Below are positions 1-7,569 of a stretch of 17,951 bases of DNA, one piece after another (the stretch's first letter is position 1; each line of letters begins with the position of its first letter). Both the position numbers and the translations under genes were made by a program. Source of the DNA: an uncultured Collinsella sp. (lineage in GTDB: Bacteria; Actinomycetota; Coriobacteriia; Coriobacteriales; Coriobacteriaceae); contig CABUSL010000029.1 of NCBI GenBank assembly GCA_902494295.1, positions 1-17,951 on the forward strand, read 5' to 3'. The notes beneath the pieces are model-generated. The model was not told the DNA's origin. It worked only from the letters and a program-made list of their open reading frames with translations, and did not search any database.

Positions 1-5
1 CGTGA

Positions 6-27
6 CCGCCGTTCGGTAGAACGGCGG
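6..27 (-). terminator. Hairpin downstream of the metallophosphoesterase gene
   Basis: A perfect 9-bp stem (CCGCCGTTC at 6-14 with GAACGGCGG at 19-27) with a 4-nt loop begins 7 nt after the minus-strand stop codon at 35. Only five bases follow it in the window and they are not T-rich, so intrinsic termination cannot be confirmed. Confidence 0.45.
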
Positions 28-34
28 AACAAGG

Positions 35-874
35 TTATTCGCCCGGGTTGATGTTCGCGTAGAACTCGGCCCCGTCGTCCAGGCGCAGGATGCCCACGCG
101 GCCAAACTCGGAGCCGGTGGCGGCGGCGCAATCGATATCGATGCGATCGGGCACACCAGCAGTGTCCTCGCCACCCAGGCGCACAATCTGCCCGCGGCCC
201 GACTCCTCATCGAGCCCTGCCAGACCACCGACCTCGCAATAGCGCCCAAGCGATACCGTGGGCGTGTGACCGCTCACCACGACCGGACCCTTGCCCTCGG
301 AAGAAAGCAGCCCGGTCGGCACATCCCAATAGCCGTGACGAATCCACAGCAGGTCATCGGACGACTGCACCGCGAGCATCTGCTGCAGCAGCTCGCGATC
401 GGCACCCACCGCTCCGACGCCATCGGCACAATCGACGCCATGCTCAAGCAAAAACGCGCGCGCCGCCTTCATCTCGATTCCAGCATGTACCAGCAGATAC
501 GGGCGCTCCTCGGTCTCGGCCACCGCGTAGAGCGGCAGCGCGGCCATCCATCGCACGAGCTCCTCGTATGCCTCAAATTCCATGTCGTTGAGCTGCTCGC
601 GCGTCGTCCAGCCACCGTTGATATCCCAGGTCTCGGCATCGAGCGGATCCTGGCCTATGATGGCATCGAGCATGATCTGCTCGTGATTGCCCTTGAGCAC
701 GCGGGCGTTGGGCAGCGAGCGCACAAGCTTAATAACGCCGACCGGATCGGGCCCGCGATCGATCATGTCGCCCAGCACGTAAAGCGTGTCGTCGGACATC
801 AACGAGATCTTAGACAGGGCCTCGTCAAGCGCACGCACGTGCCCGTGAGCATCAGATGTCACATAGATCGCCAT
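35..874 (-). CDS. PPP-type metallophosphoesterase (serine/threonine phosphatase or ApaH-like)
   Basis: This 279-residue protein is a calcineurin-type metallophosphoesterase. All the dinuclear metal-site blocks are visible: SDAHGH (7-12), GDMIDRG (35-41), GNHE (62-65), a later histidine in LVHAG (128-132) and SGHTP (201-205). The D-R-G and G-N-H-E spacing is that of the PPP family, which contains bacterial protein phosphatases (PrpA/PrpB) and ApaH-type dinucleotide hydrolases. There is no signal peptide or membrane segment, so it should be cytoplasmic. The substrate cannot be read from the sequence. The ATG at 872-874 follows AAGGAGAGG at a normal distance, which fixes the start. It is transcribed alone and away from the antiporter gene. 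Confidence 0.9.
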   Translation of the reverse strand: MAIYVTSDAHGHVRALDEALSKISLMSDDTLYVLGDMIDRGPDPVGVIKLVRSLPNARVLKGNHEQIMLDAIIGQDPLDAETWDINGGWTTREQLNDMEFEAYEELVRWMAALPLYAVAETEERPYLLVHAGIEMKAARAFLLEHGVDCADGVGAVGADRELLQQMLAVQSSDDLLWIRHGYWDVPTGLLSSEGKGPVVVSGHTPTVSLGRYCEVGGLAGLDEESGRGQIVRLGGEDTAGVPDRIDIDCAAATGSEFGRVGILRLDDGAEFYANINPGE

Positions 875-949
875 GGTACGCCTCTCCTTGCATTGCGGCC
901 TAAGCCCGGCGCCGCAACTAAAACTTCAAGTTGAACTTAAACGTTACCC

Positions 950-978
950 ATTGTACTCCGTTGCAATAAAGCTGGAAA
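950..978 (-). promoter_or_regulatory. Candidate promoter of the metallophosphoesterase gene
   Basis: Read on the minus strand, TTTCCA (973-978) and TACAAT (950-955) are separated by 17 bp. The -10 matches five of six consensus positions and the -35 four of six. It would give a leader of about 70 nt. It was found by eye only. Confidence 0.4.
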
Positions 979-1013
979 GGGTTTCCGAGCAGAGGCAAAG
1001 ACGGCAGCCGTCT
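974..1013. promoter_or_regulatory. Two dyads in the divergent intergenic region
   Basis: GGAAA-ggg-TTTCC (974-986) overlaps the candidate -35 of the metallophosphoesterase. AGACGGC-a-GCCGTCT (999-1013) is a perfect 7-bp dyad around one base, which is too tight to fold as an RNA hairpin and so looks more like a protein-binding site. They lie in the 253-bp gap between the two divergent genes. No convincing -35/-10 pair was seen for the antiporter gene; TACAAA at 1068-1073 is the only weak candidate. Confidence 0.3.
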
Positions 1014-1127
1014 ATGACGATATCGCGCACGCCCGCAATCCAACCCCATAAACCCACCATCTTTGGGTACAAATAACCGCAGACAACTGACCGTGCCACG
1101 CCAACCACCCAGGAGCGGACACTATCC

Positions 1128-2729
1128 ATGAACCAGATCCTTCTTTTTATCGGCCTCGTCATTATTTTGTGCCTGACCATCAAGCCCGTCGGCAAAAAGC
1201 TCCCCTTCCCCACCCTGCTCATCTTTATCGCGCTCGGCATGCTGTTGGGCGTCAACGGCCCGGCGCATATCGACTTTAGCGACTATGCGCTTACCGAAAC
1301 CGTCTGCAGCACGGCGCTGCTGTTCATCATGTTCTACGGCGGCTTTAACACCAATATCGACCGCGCCAAGCCCGTCACTGTGCCGGCGGTGTTGCTGAGC
1401 ACGCTCGGCGTCGTCATCACCGCAGGCATCACCGGCATGTTCGCCCACTTTGTGCTGGGCTTCGACTGGATCGGCGGCCTGCTGCTGGGATCGGTCGTGG
1501 CATCCACCGACGCGGCCAGCGTCTTTAGCGTTCTGCGCGAGCACAACCTGTCGCTGAGGGGCGGCACCGACTCGCTGCTCGAGGTCGAATCGGGCTCCAA
1601 CGACCCCGTCGCCTATATGCTCACCGCCGTGCTCGCCACACTCGCGGCCGGCGGCGACATCAACATTCCCGCACTGCTGGCCAAGCAGATTATCTTGGGC
1701 GTGGGCCTGGGCCTCGCCATCGGCTGGGCGGCGGGCCGCCTGATTGAACGCGCGCACGCAACGGCCGAGGGCGCGCAGACCATCTTTTTGTTCGCCGTGG
1801 CGATCGTTGCCTACGCGCTACCGAGCTATCTGGGCGGCAACGGCTTTTTGGCTGTATACCTGGCCGGCATTGTGCTGGGTGCCAGCGACATCACCGGCAA
1901 AGTCGAGATGGCGCACTTCTTTGACACCCTCACCGAGATGGCAGAGATGACCATCTTCTTTTTGCTGGGCCTGCTCGTTACACCCGCACGCCTGCCGCAA
2001 ATGCTGCTACCGGGCCTGGCGCTCATGGCGTTTATGCTCTTTGCGAGCCGCCCCATCGCCGTAGGCATGCTGCTGGCGCCGTTTAGGACGAACCCTCGCC
2101 AGGTTGCGCTCGTAAGCTGGGCGGGTCTGCGCGGAGCAGCTTCGGTCGTCTTTAGTCTCTTTGCCGTGGTGGCCGGCGTTCCCGGCGGACACGACCTATT
2201 TGACCTGGTGTTTGTGATTGCCGTGTCGAGCATTGTGGTGCAGGGCTCGCTGCTGCCGGCGTTGGCGAAGAAGCTCGATATGATCGATGCGACCGGCGAC
2301 GTGCGCCGCACCTTTAACGACTACCGCGACGAGGACGGCATGTCGTTTGTAAAGCTCAAGGTGGGCGCTGGACATCCGTTTGCCGGACGCTCGCTCGCGG
2401 ACATTGGCAGCGCCACAGACATGCTCGTGGTCCTGGTGCTGCGCGACGGGGCGCACCCGGTGCTGCCCAACGGCGATACCGTCATCGAGGAAGGTGACCT
2501 GCTGGTGATGGCCGCGCCGACGTTTGAAGAGCGTGCCGAGGTTACGCTGCGCGAGGTCACCGTAACCCCCCACGGTCGCCTGGCCGGCCAGCGTCTTCGC
2601 GATGTGCCGCAAGGCAAGCATCCCTTTATCGTCGTGATGCTCAAACGCGACGGCCAGACGATCATCCCCGACGGCAACACCCTCATATACGCCGGCGACG
2701 AAGCCGTCATCGTCACACTGGCGTCGTAG
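1128..2729 (+). CDS. Monovalent cation/proton antiporter with two C-terminal RCK_C domains (NhaP2/CvrA-like)
   Basis: This 533-residue membrane protein has a hydrophobic region at about 1-385 with many transmembrane helices, followed by a soluble tail. STDAASVFS (126-134) and ESGSNDP (154-160) match the core ion-site helices of the CPA1 NhaP/NhaP2 group, and GLRGAAS (333-339) is another conserved block. The tail holds two similar units, about 406-466 and 473-531, each of the form 'hydrophobic strands-RDG-x-PNGDT-x-GD'. These look like tandem RCK_C (TrkA-C) domains, whereas NhaP2-type proteins usually have one. The family exchanges K+ or Na+ for H+, and RCK_C domains bind regulatory ligands (c-di-AMP in some K+ transporters). 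The start follows AGGAG at 1111-1115. Ion preference is not determinable here. Confidence 0.9.
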   Translation: MNQILLFIGLVIILCLTIKPVGKKLPFPTLLIFIALGMLLGVNGPAHIDFSDYALTETVCSTALLFIMFYGGFNTNIDRAKPVTVPAVLLSTLGVVITAGITGMFAHFVLGFDWIGGLLLGSVVASTDAASVFSVLREHNLSLRGGTDSLLEVESGSNDPVAYMLTAVLATLAAGGDINIPALLAKQIILGVGLGLAIGWAAGRLIERAHATAEGAQTIFLFAVAIVAYALPSYLGGNGFLAVYLAGIVLGASDITGKVEMAHFFDTLTEMAEMTIFFLLGLLVTPARLPQMLLPGLALMAFMLFASRPIAVGMLLAPFRTNPRQVALVSWAGLRGAASVVFSLFAVVAGVPGGHDLFDLVFVIAVSSIVVQGSLLPALAKKLDMIDATGDVRRTFNDYRDEDGMSFVKLKVGAGHPFAGRSLADIGSATDMLVVLVLRDGAHPVLPNGDTVIEEGDLLVMAAPTFEERAEVTLREVTVTPHGRLAGQRLRDVPQGKHPFIVVMLKRDGQTIIPDGNTLIYAGDEAVIVTLAS

Positions 2730-2821
2730 TGACCAGGAAGTGGCTAATTTGCGACGAAGAGATCAAGCGCCTAGAGAACCTCATGCCTTCGCTCGCAGAT
2801 TCGGATTTGCCTGAGGAGTAA
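2729..2821 (+). CDS. Possible 30-residue ORF overlapping the antiporter stop codon
   Basis: A GTG start overlaps the antiporter TAG by one base and opens a 30-codon frame that ends in TAA at 2819-2821. The product contains WLICDEEIKRLENLMPSLAD and an acidic end; it resembles no family I know. Codon third positions are mainly G or C, like a genuine coding segment. There is no Shine-Dalgarno sequence, so translation would need coupling to the antiporter. It may instead be the remnant of a longer gene, since the frame stays open for at least ten codons upstream inside the antiporter gene. Confidence 0.25.
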   Translation: MTRKWLICDEEIKRLENLMPSLADSDLPEE

Positions 2822-2908
2822 AGCACCCCTCCCCCATGTAACCATCCTGTAAATCATAGCGGCGCACTCGGGTTTTGTTGTGATGCGGTCGCGCCTGGCG
2901 CTCCACTG

Positions 2909-2930
2909 TGCTAAAGTATCCCGAACGTTC
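2909..2930 (+). promoter_or_regulatory. Extended -10 promoter of serC with a palindrome at the expected start site
   Basis: TG-c-TAAAGT (2909-2917) is an extended -10 element; no good -35 lies upstream. The 8-bp palindrome GAACGTTC (2923-2930) falls where transcription should begin, so it could be an operator. The resulting leader would be about 30 nt, which leaves no room for a riboswitch or T-box. Confidence 0.45.
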
Positions 2931-2955
2931 AAACGACTACGAGGGAGACTAGAAG

Positions 2956-4080
2956 ATGGCACGTGTGCACAACTTCTCAGCTGGCCCGGCCGCACTGCCT
3001 ACAAGCGTGCTCGCCGAGATCGCCGACGAGATGATGGACTACCGCGGCTGCGGCATGTCCGTGCTCGAGATGAGTCATCGATCTAGCATGTACCAGCAGA
3101 TCATCGACGACGCCGAGGCAACCCTGCGTCGCCTGCTAAGCATCCCCGACAACTACCGCGTCCTGTTTTTGCAGGGCGGCGCCACGCTGCAGTTTGCGGG
3201 CATTCCCATGAACCTCATGCGCCGCGGCCGCGCCGGCTACATCGTGACCGGCAACTTTGCCAACAAGGCATACAAGGAGGCCGCCAAGTACGGCGAGGCC
3301 GTGCTGCTCGCGAGCTCCGAGAACACCAATTTCGACCGCATACCCACCATGGCCGACATCAACGCGCGCATTGCCACCGAAGCCGCAGGCGACGGGCTCG
3401 ACTACGTCTACATCTGCCAGAACAACACCATCTTTGGCACCATGTACCACGAGCTGCCCAACTGCGGCGACGTACCGCTGGTCGCCGATGTCTCGAGCTG
3501 CTTTTTGTCGCAGCCGCTCGACGTCGAACGCTACGGGCTCATCTACGCCGGCGCTCAGAAAAACGCCGGCGCCGCGGGTGTGACCGTGGTCATCGTGCGC
3601 GACGACCTCATCGCAGATGGCCCCGCTTTTGCGCAGACGCCGCAGTACATGGACCTTAAGACCCAGGCCGCCAAGGGCTCCATGCTCAACACGCCCAACA
3701 CCTTTGGCATCTACGTGTGCGGCAAGGTGTTCCATTGGGTCGAGGAGACCGGCGGACTTGCCGCCATGGCCGAGCGCAACTGGGCCAAGGCCAACCTGCT
3801 CTACGACCTGCTCGAGCACAGCGAGCTGTTCCATGGCACCACGCAGGCCGACAGCCGCTCCATCGCCAATGTCACCTTCCGCACCGGCGACGCCGAACTC
3901 GACGCGGCCTTTGTCGCAGGCGCGGCCGAGCACCAGATTCAAAACGTCAAGGGCCATCGTCTGGTAGGCGGCATGCGCGCCAGCGTCTACAACGCCGTAA
4001 CCATGGAAGACGTGCAGGCACTGGCCTCGTACATGAAGGACTTCGAAACGCAGCGTAGTTTGAGCCCGCGATCTAACTAG
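2956..4080 (+). CDS. serC: Phosphoserine aminotransferase
   Basis: SerC is a PLP enzyme that converts 3-phosphohydroxypyruvate and glutamate to phosphoserine and 2-oxoglutarate, the second step of serine synthesis. At 374 residues it has normal length. Family marks include NFSAGPA (6-12), the substrate-binding MSHR (39-42), QGGAT (73-77), VADVSS (176-181) with the PLP-ring aspartate at 178, and AGAQKNAG (198-205) in which K202 is the Schiff-base lysine. The ATG follows GAGGGAG at 2941-2947. It lies 68 nt upstream of serA on the same strand with no terminator between, so the two are probably one operon. Confidence 0.97.
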   Translation: MARVHNFSAGPAALPTSVLAEIADEMMDYRGCGMSVLEMSHRSSMYQQIIDDAEATLRRLLSIPDNYRVLFLQGGATLQFAGIPMNLMRRGRAGYIVTGNFANKAYKEAAKYGEAVLLASSENTNFDRIPTMADINARIATEAAGDGLDYVYICQNNTIFGTMYHELPNCGDVPLVADVSSCFLSQPLDVERYGLIYAGAQKNAGAAGVTVVIVRDDLIADGPAFAQTPQYMDLKTQAAKGSMLNTPNTFGIYVCGKVFHWVEETGGLAAMAERNWAKANLLYDLLEHSELFHGTTQADSRSIANVTFRTGDAELDAAFVAGAAEHQIQNVKGHRLVGGMRASVYNAVTMEDVQALASYMKDFETQRSLSPRSN

Positions 4081-4148
4081 CCCGCAACGCGCGGACCGAC
4101 CAGCCACTTCAAACCACCTGTTTAAACCAAACCTGCTAAGGAGTTTTC

Positions 4149-5312
4149 ATGCGCAAGATTAAGACCATCGACGACATCACCAAGGACGGCAAAGTCGAGT
4201 TTGGCGAGGGCTACGAATTTGTGAGCACCGCCGAGGAGGCCGACGCCATCCTGATGCGCTCGACTGACCTGCACGGCTACGAGCTGCCCGAGGGCATCCG
4301 CGCCATCGCCCGCTGCGGCGCCGGCGTCAACAACATCCCCGTCGAGGAGTACGCCAAGAAGGGCGTCGTCGTCTTTAACTCCCCCGGCGCCAACAGCAAC
4401 GCCGTCAAGGAGCTCGTCCTGGGCATGCTGGTGCTTTCGAGCCGCGGCGTGGTGCAATCGATGAACTGGGTGCGCGACAACGCCGACGACCCCGAGATTC
4501 AGGTCGATGCCGAGAAGGCCAAGAAGGCCTTTGTGGGCCGCGAGCTCAAGGGCAAGCGCATCGGCGTCATCGGTCTGGGCAACGTAGGCTCCAAGGTCGC
4601 CAACGCCTGCGTCGACCTGGGCATGGATGTCTACGGCTACGACCCGTTCATTTCCGTTGAGCACGCGTGGGTGCTGAGCCGCGAGGTGCAGCGCGTGGGC
4701 ACGCTCGAGGATCTCTGCCGCGGCTGCGACTACCTCACCGTGCACGTGCCCAGCAAGGCCGACACCATCGGCATGATCAGCACCGAGCAGATCAACCTGC
4801 TGGCCCCGGACGCCGTGCTGATCAACTACGCACGCGAGACCATCATTGACGAGGACGCCGTCGACGCTGCCCTGCGCGAGGGCAAGCTGAGCTGGTTTAG
4901 CTGCGATTTCGCCACGCCCAAGACCGTCAAGATGCCCAACACGTTTATCACCACGCACTCGGGCGCCGGCACCGGCGAGGCCGAGGCCAACTGCGCCGAC
5001 ATGGCCATCAGCGAGCTCAAGGATTACCTGGAAAACGGCAACATCGCGCACAGCGTCAACTACCCCGCCTGCAGCATGGGCAAGGCGCGCGCCGCGAGCC
5101 GCATCGCCTGCCTGCACGCCAACGTGCCCAACATGATCGGCCAGATCACGGCCATTCTCGCCAAGGACAACGCCAACGTGCAGCGTATGACCAACGAGTC
5201 CGCCGGCGAGAACGCCTACACCATGTTCGACACCGATGAACACCTGGACAGCAGCACCATCGAGGCACTCAAGCAGATTCCGTCGATGTATCGCGTGCGC
5301 GTGATCAAATAG
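4149..5312 (+). CDS. serA: D-3-phosphoglycerate dehydrogenase with C-terminal ACT domain
   Basis: SerA oxidises 3-phosphoglycerate with NAD+ and commits carbon to serine. The 387-residue protein belongs to the short class found in clostridia and Bacteroidetes. It has a substrate domain (1-95), an NAD domain with GLGNVG (142-147) and the dinucleotide-binding YDPF (164-167), a catalytic arginine in NYARE (226-230), a catalytic histidine in TTHSG (268-272), and an ACT domain from about 318 (HANVPNMIGQITAILA). The usual 'DVFE.EP' segment reads CDFATP (252-257), so the glutamate normally paired with the histidine is not at its usual place. The ACT domain suggests feedback by serine, but binding residues were not checked. 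AAGGAG (4138-4143) supports the start. Confidence 0.95.
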   Translation: MRKIKTIDDITKDGKVEFGEGYEFVSTAEEADAILMRSTDLHGYELPEGIRAIARCGAGVNNIPVEEYAKKGVVVFNSPGANSNAVKELVLGMLVLSSRGVVQSMNWVRDNADDPEIQVDAEKAKKAFVGRELKGKRIGVIGLGNVGSKVANACVDLGMDVYGYDPFISVEHAWVLSREVQRVGTLEDLCRGCDYLTVHVPSKADTIGMISTEQINLLAPDAVLINYARETIIDEDAVDAALREGKLSWFSCDFATPKTVKMPNTFITTHSGAGTGEAEANCADMAISELKDYLENGNIAHSVNYPACSMGKARAASRIACLHANVPNMIGQITAILAKDNANVQRMTNESAGENAYTMFDTDEHLDSSTIEALKQIPSMYRVRVIK

Positions 5313-5325
5313 CGCCGGCTGATCT

Positions 5326-5356
5326 GACGGGCAGCTCCCCATGTGGCCTGCCCGTC
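5326..5356 (+). other. Stem-loop after serA
   Basis: GACGGGCAG (5326-5334) pairs perfectly with CTGCCCGTC (5348-5356) across a 13-nt loop. No T-run follows. It lies between the serA stop and the strong terminator, and may protect the mRNA 3' end or pause polymerase. Confidence 0.5.
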
Positions 5357-5376
5357 ACTGACATTGAATGCCCGCG

Positions 5377-5412
5377 GGGGGCGCCTTTCGCACGAGAGGC
5401 GCCCCCGTTTTT
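5377..5412 (+). terminator. Intrinsic terminator of the serC-serA operon
   Basis: GGGGGCGCC (5377-5385) pairs with GGCGCCCCC (5398-5406), and the stem can extend by three more pairs around the loop. The sequence GTTTTTG follows, giving a T5 tract at 5408-5412. This is a classical Rho-independent terminator and separates serA from the peptidase gene. Confidence 0.9.
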
Positions 5413-5449
5413 GTAAGCACTCCATTAAATGCACCGAGCCGCTTCTTGG

Positions 5450-5464
5450 CATACAATCTGTATG
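5450..5464 (+). promoter_or_regulatory. -10 element inside a 15-bp dyad, upstream of the M20 peptidase
   Basis: TACAAT (5452-5457) is a near-consensus -10 box, 33 nt upstream of the start codon. It is embedded in the dyad CATACA-atc-TGTATG (5450-5464), so a repressor bound there would block the promoter. No good -35 was found. Confidence 0.4.
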
Positions 5465-5490
5465 TTGACCTAACTATCTGTGAGGTGCCT

Positions 5491-6711
5491 ATGGTTGATA
5501 CAGATTTTGCTTGGCGGCTTACGCAAGGGCTCGTGCGGATCGACAGTTCCGACCCAGGTGCGTATGAGGGCGAGATTGAACGCTATATCAAAGCGTTGGT
5601 TGAGGCTCAACTGGGGCGGTTGAGCCATCCGGTGCTCCATACCGTGCAGGTTGAGGAACTCGAGGTGCTGACCGGACGCCGCAATCTCATGGTCACCGTG
5701 CCCGGTTTGAGCGACGAGGCGCGACTGGTCTATATCTGCCACATGGATACCGTTACCTTGGGCGATGGCTGGGACGCAAACACGCCGCCACTCGGAGCGG
5801 TTGTGCGTAACGACAAGCTCTACGGCCGCGGTGCCTGCGACATGAAGAGTGGCCTGGCCTGCGCCATTGCCGCACTGGTCCATACGCTCGAGCGCGTGGC
5901 GGCAGAAGGCGAGCTGCCCCGCCGTGGCTTTTCGCTCATCTGCTCGGTCGACGAGGAAGATTTTATGCGCGGCTCAGAGGCCGCGATCGATGCCGGCTGG
6001 GTCGGCTCGCGTGAATGGGTGCTGGACACCGAACCCACCGACGGACAGATCCAGGTGGCGCACAAGGGGCGCACGTGGTTCGAGATTGAAATGGCTGGCG
6101 TAACGGCGCATGCGAGCCAGCCGTGGAAGGGCGCGGATGCCGTCGCCGCCATGGCCGAGGTCGTGTGTTCGCTCCGTCGCGCGTTTGTGGCGCTGCCCGT
6201 GCACGATGAGCTGGGATCTTCGACCATCACGTTTGGACAGATCGAAGGTGGCTACCGTCCCTATGTCGTACCCGACCGCGCCAAAGTCTGGGTCGACATG
6301 CGCCTGACCCCGCCGACCGATACGGCCGCCGCGACGCGCATGGTAGAGCAGGCCATCGCCGTCGCCGAAGCCGCCGTTCCCGGTTGCCATGGCAGCTACA
6401 CCGTGACGGGCGACCGCCCCGCCATCGAGCGCGACCCAAACTCCCCCCTTCTAGCAGCGCTCAAGCGTGCCGCCGATGACGTGACGGACGCGGACACGAC
6501 CGTCGGCTTCTTTACCGGCTACACCGACACCGCCGTCATTGCCGGCAAGACAGGTAATCGCAATTGCATGAGCTACGGTCCCGGGTCGCTCGCGCTCGCG
6601 CACAAGCCCAACGAATATGTGCCCCACGCCGATATCGTTCGTTGTCAGCAGGTGCTAATCGCGCTCGCCGATAACGTGCTCTGGGACGCGAGCGGCCAAG
6701 TTGGGGCATAA
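5491..6711 (+). CDS. M20-family metallopeptidase or deacylase (ArgE/DapE/CPG2-like)
   Basis: This 406-residue cytoplasmic zinc hydrolase has the full M20 signature: ICHMDTV (82-88, first ligand H84 and D86), GRGACDMKSG (112-121, bridging D117), SVDEED (152-157, general base E155 and ligand E156), D179, HASQPWKG (207-214, within the dimerisation domain) and H371 near the C terminus. The family cleaves dipeptides or removes N-acyl groups; the substrate is not clear. I start at ATG 5491 after GAGGTG, because the in-frame ATG at 5368 would place coding sequence across the serA terminator and upstream of the only -10 box. The next gene begins 39 nt downstream, so both are probably co-transcribed. 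Confidence 0.88.
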   Translation: MVDTDFAWRLTQGLVRIDSSDPGAYEGEIERYIKALVEAQLGRLSHPVLHTVQVEELEVLTGRRNLMVTVPGLSDEARLVYICHMDTVTLGDGWDANTPPLGAVVRNDKLYGRGACDMKSGLACAIAALVHTLERVAAEGELPRRGFSLICSVDEEDFMRGSEAAIDAGWVGSREWVLDTEPTDGQIQVAHKGRTWFEIEMAGVTAHASQPWKGADAVAAMAEVVCSLRRAFVALPVHDELGSSTITFGQIEGGYRPYVVPDRAKVWVDMRLTPPTDTAAATRMVEQAIAVAEAAVPGCHGSYTVTGDRPAIERDPNSPLLAALKRAADDVTDADTTVGFFTGYTDTAVIAGKTGNRNCMSYGPGSLALAHKPNEYVPHADIVRCQQVLIALADNVLWDASGQVGA

Positions 6712-6750
6712 TAAGCCGCGAACAAACCGATTCGTGCGTTAGGACCGCCC

Positions 6751-7440
6751 ATGAAAGCACTTCCGTTTCCCTGCATCCGCCCGACTCAGGACCGCGTGCT
6801 CGAGGCGCTGCCTGCAATGGGCAGCATCCTGAGCGGCAACGATGCTCTGCGCGGAGCCATTGCCGATGGTCTGATGCTCAAGGACCCGGGTGCGGCGTAT
6901 TACGTGTACGAATGCTCGGGCGAGCCGGGACGTGTGACGGGTGTCGTGGCGATCTGCCCGGTTAACGTGCTGACGGGTAGCGACGAGGCTGCCGCCGAGA
7001 GCGTCGACGCACTCGCCGCCGCGCGCGCGATCACCGAGCTCAAGGTGCAGCCCCGTCCCGTAACACTTGCCTACGAAGCCTCGCCCGTCATGGATATCAT
7101 CCTCGGCGCCGCAAAAGAGGGCGCTTCACTCTATGCCGTCACCGACCCCGCCGGCATTACGCACCGCGTGTGGGGGGTCAAGCGCGAGGACGCCGTCGGC
7201 GCCATCCGTGCCATGCTCGACCAGGCGCCGGAGCCGGCACTGGCCGACGACCCCGCCTACGCTGCCGCGCTGGTCGGGGCATCACAGCTCCTGGCCGACG
7301 ATGCCCGTGCCGCCGGCACCTACACGGGCAAAGAGCCGTTCAACTTTACCGTAGCTGCGCTCTTCCCCGCCGCGCAGGTCAGCGGCGGCGCGCCGCAGGT
7401 CCCGATGGGCCTGCTCACCCACCAGATCGCGCGGTTCTAG
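6751..7440 (+). CDS. Short, motif-poor DUF1015 family protein
   Basis: This 229-residue protein matches the DUF1015 pattern: a short N-terminal CIRPTQDRV segment, YYVYECSGEPGRVTGVVA (50-67), SLYAVTDPAGITHRVWGV (126-143) and the closing FNFTVAALFP (197-206). Full family members are about 400 residues and carry two strongly conserved motifs, HEHT and the DGHHR loop. Here the positions expected for these hold VLTGSDEA (73-80) and LADDPAYAAA (164-173), so both are missing. Full-length DUF1015 genes often adjoin serC-serA, as this one nearly does. From memory, the family has been placed in the ParB/Srx-like fold that includes serine kinases; I cannot verify this. A regulatory or non-catalytic role is possible. 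AGGAC precedes the ATG. Confidence 0.7.
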   Translation: MKALPFPCIRPTQDRVLEALPAMGSILSGNDALRGAIADGLMLKDPGAAYYVYECSGEPGRVTGVVAICPVNVLTGSDEAAAESVDALAAARAITELKVQPRPVTLAYEASPVMDIILGAAKEGASLYAVTDPAGITHRVWGVKREDAVGAIRAMLDQAPEPALADDPAYAAALVGASQLLADDARAAGTYTGKEPFNFTVAALFPAAQVSGGAPQVPMGLLTHQIARF

Positions 7441-7476
7441 CGAGACCAGACCGCCCGGCACAAAAATCGGCAGCCC

Positions 7477-7526
7477 AACAAACAGGGGGCGGAGATGCAG
7501 CAGGTACATGCATCTCCGCCCCTTTT
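7477..7526. terminator. Bidirectional terminator between convergent genes
   Basis: A perfect 14-bp stem pairs GGGGCGGAGATGCA (7486-7499) with its complement at 7509-7522 across a 9-nt loop. TTTTG follows on the plus strand, and TGTTTGTT follows on the minus strand. It can therefore end both the DUF1015 transcript and the histidine phosphatase transcript, which converge here. Confidence 0.85.
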
Positions 7527-7569
7527 GCGTCGAGAAGTTATGCCGGCGACCCGTGCCGCCACGCTCGCG

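Noticed and set aside
2822..2955. T-box or riboswitch in front of serC
   Set aside because: The extended -10 at 2912 leaves a leader of only about 30 nt, and no specifier or antiterminator motifs are visible.
4120..4127. Palindrome GTTTAAAC between serC and serA as an operator
   Set aside because: It is only 8 bp with no associated promoter elements, so chance is a sufficient explanation.
4122..5342. Long open frame on the minus strand (about 400 codons) opposite serA
   Set aside because: It is the antisense shadow of a GC-rich gene. The plus strand encodes a complete SerA with all motifs, and the antisense product is a low-complexity A/G/H/V-rich sequence.
5368..5490. Longer M20 peptidase with 41 extra N-terminal residues
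   Set aside because: The extra segment crosses the serA terminator and precedes the only -10 box; it has no similarity to the family.
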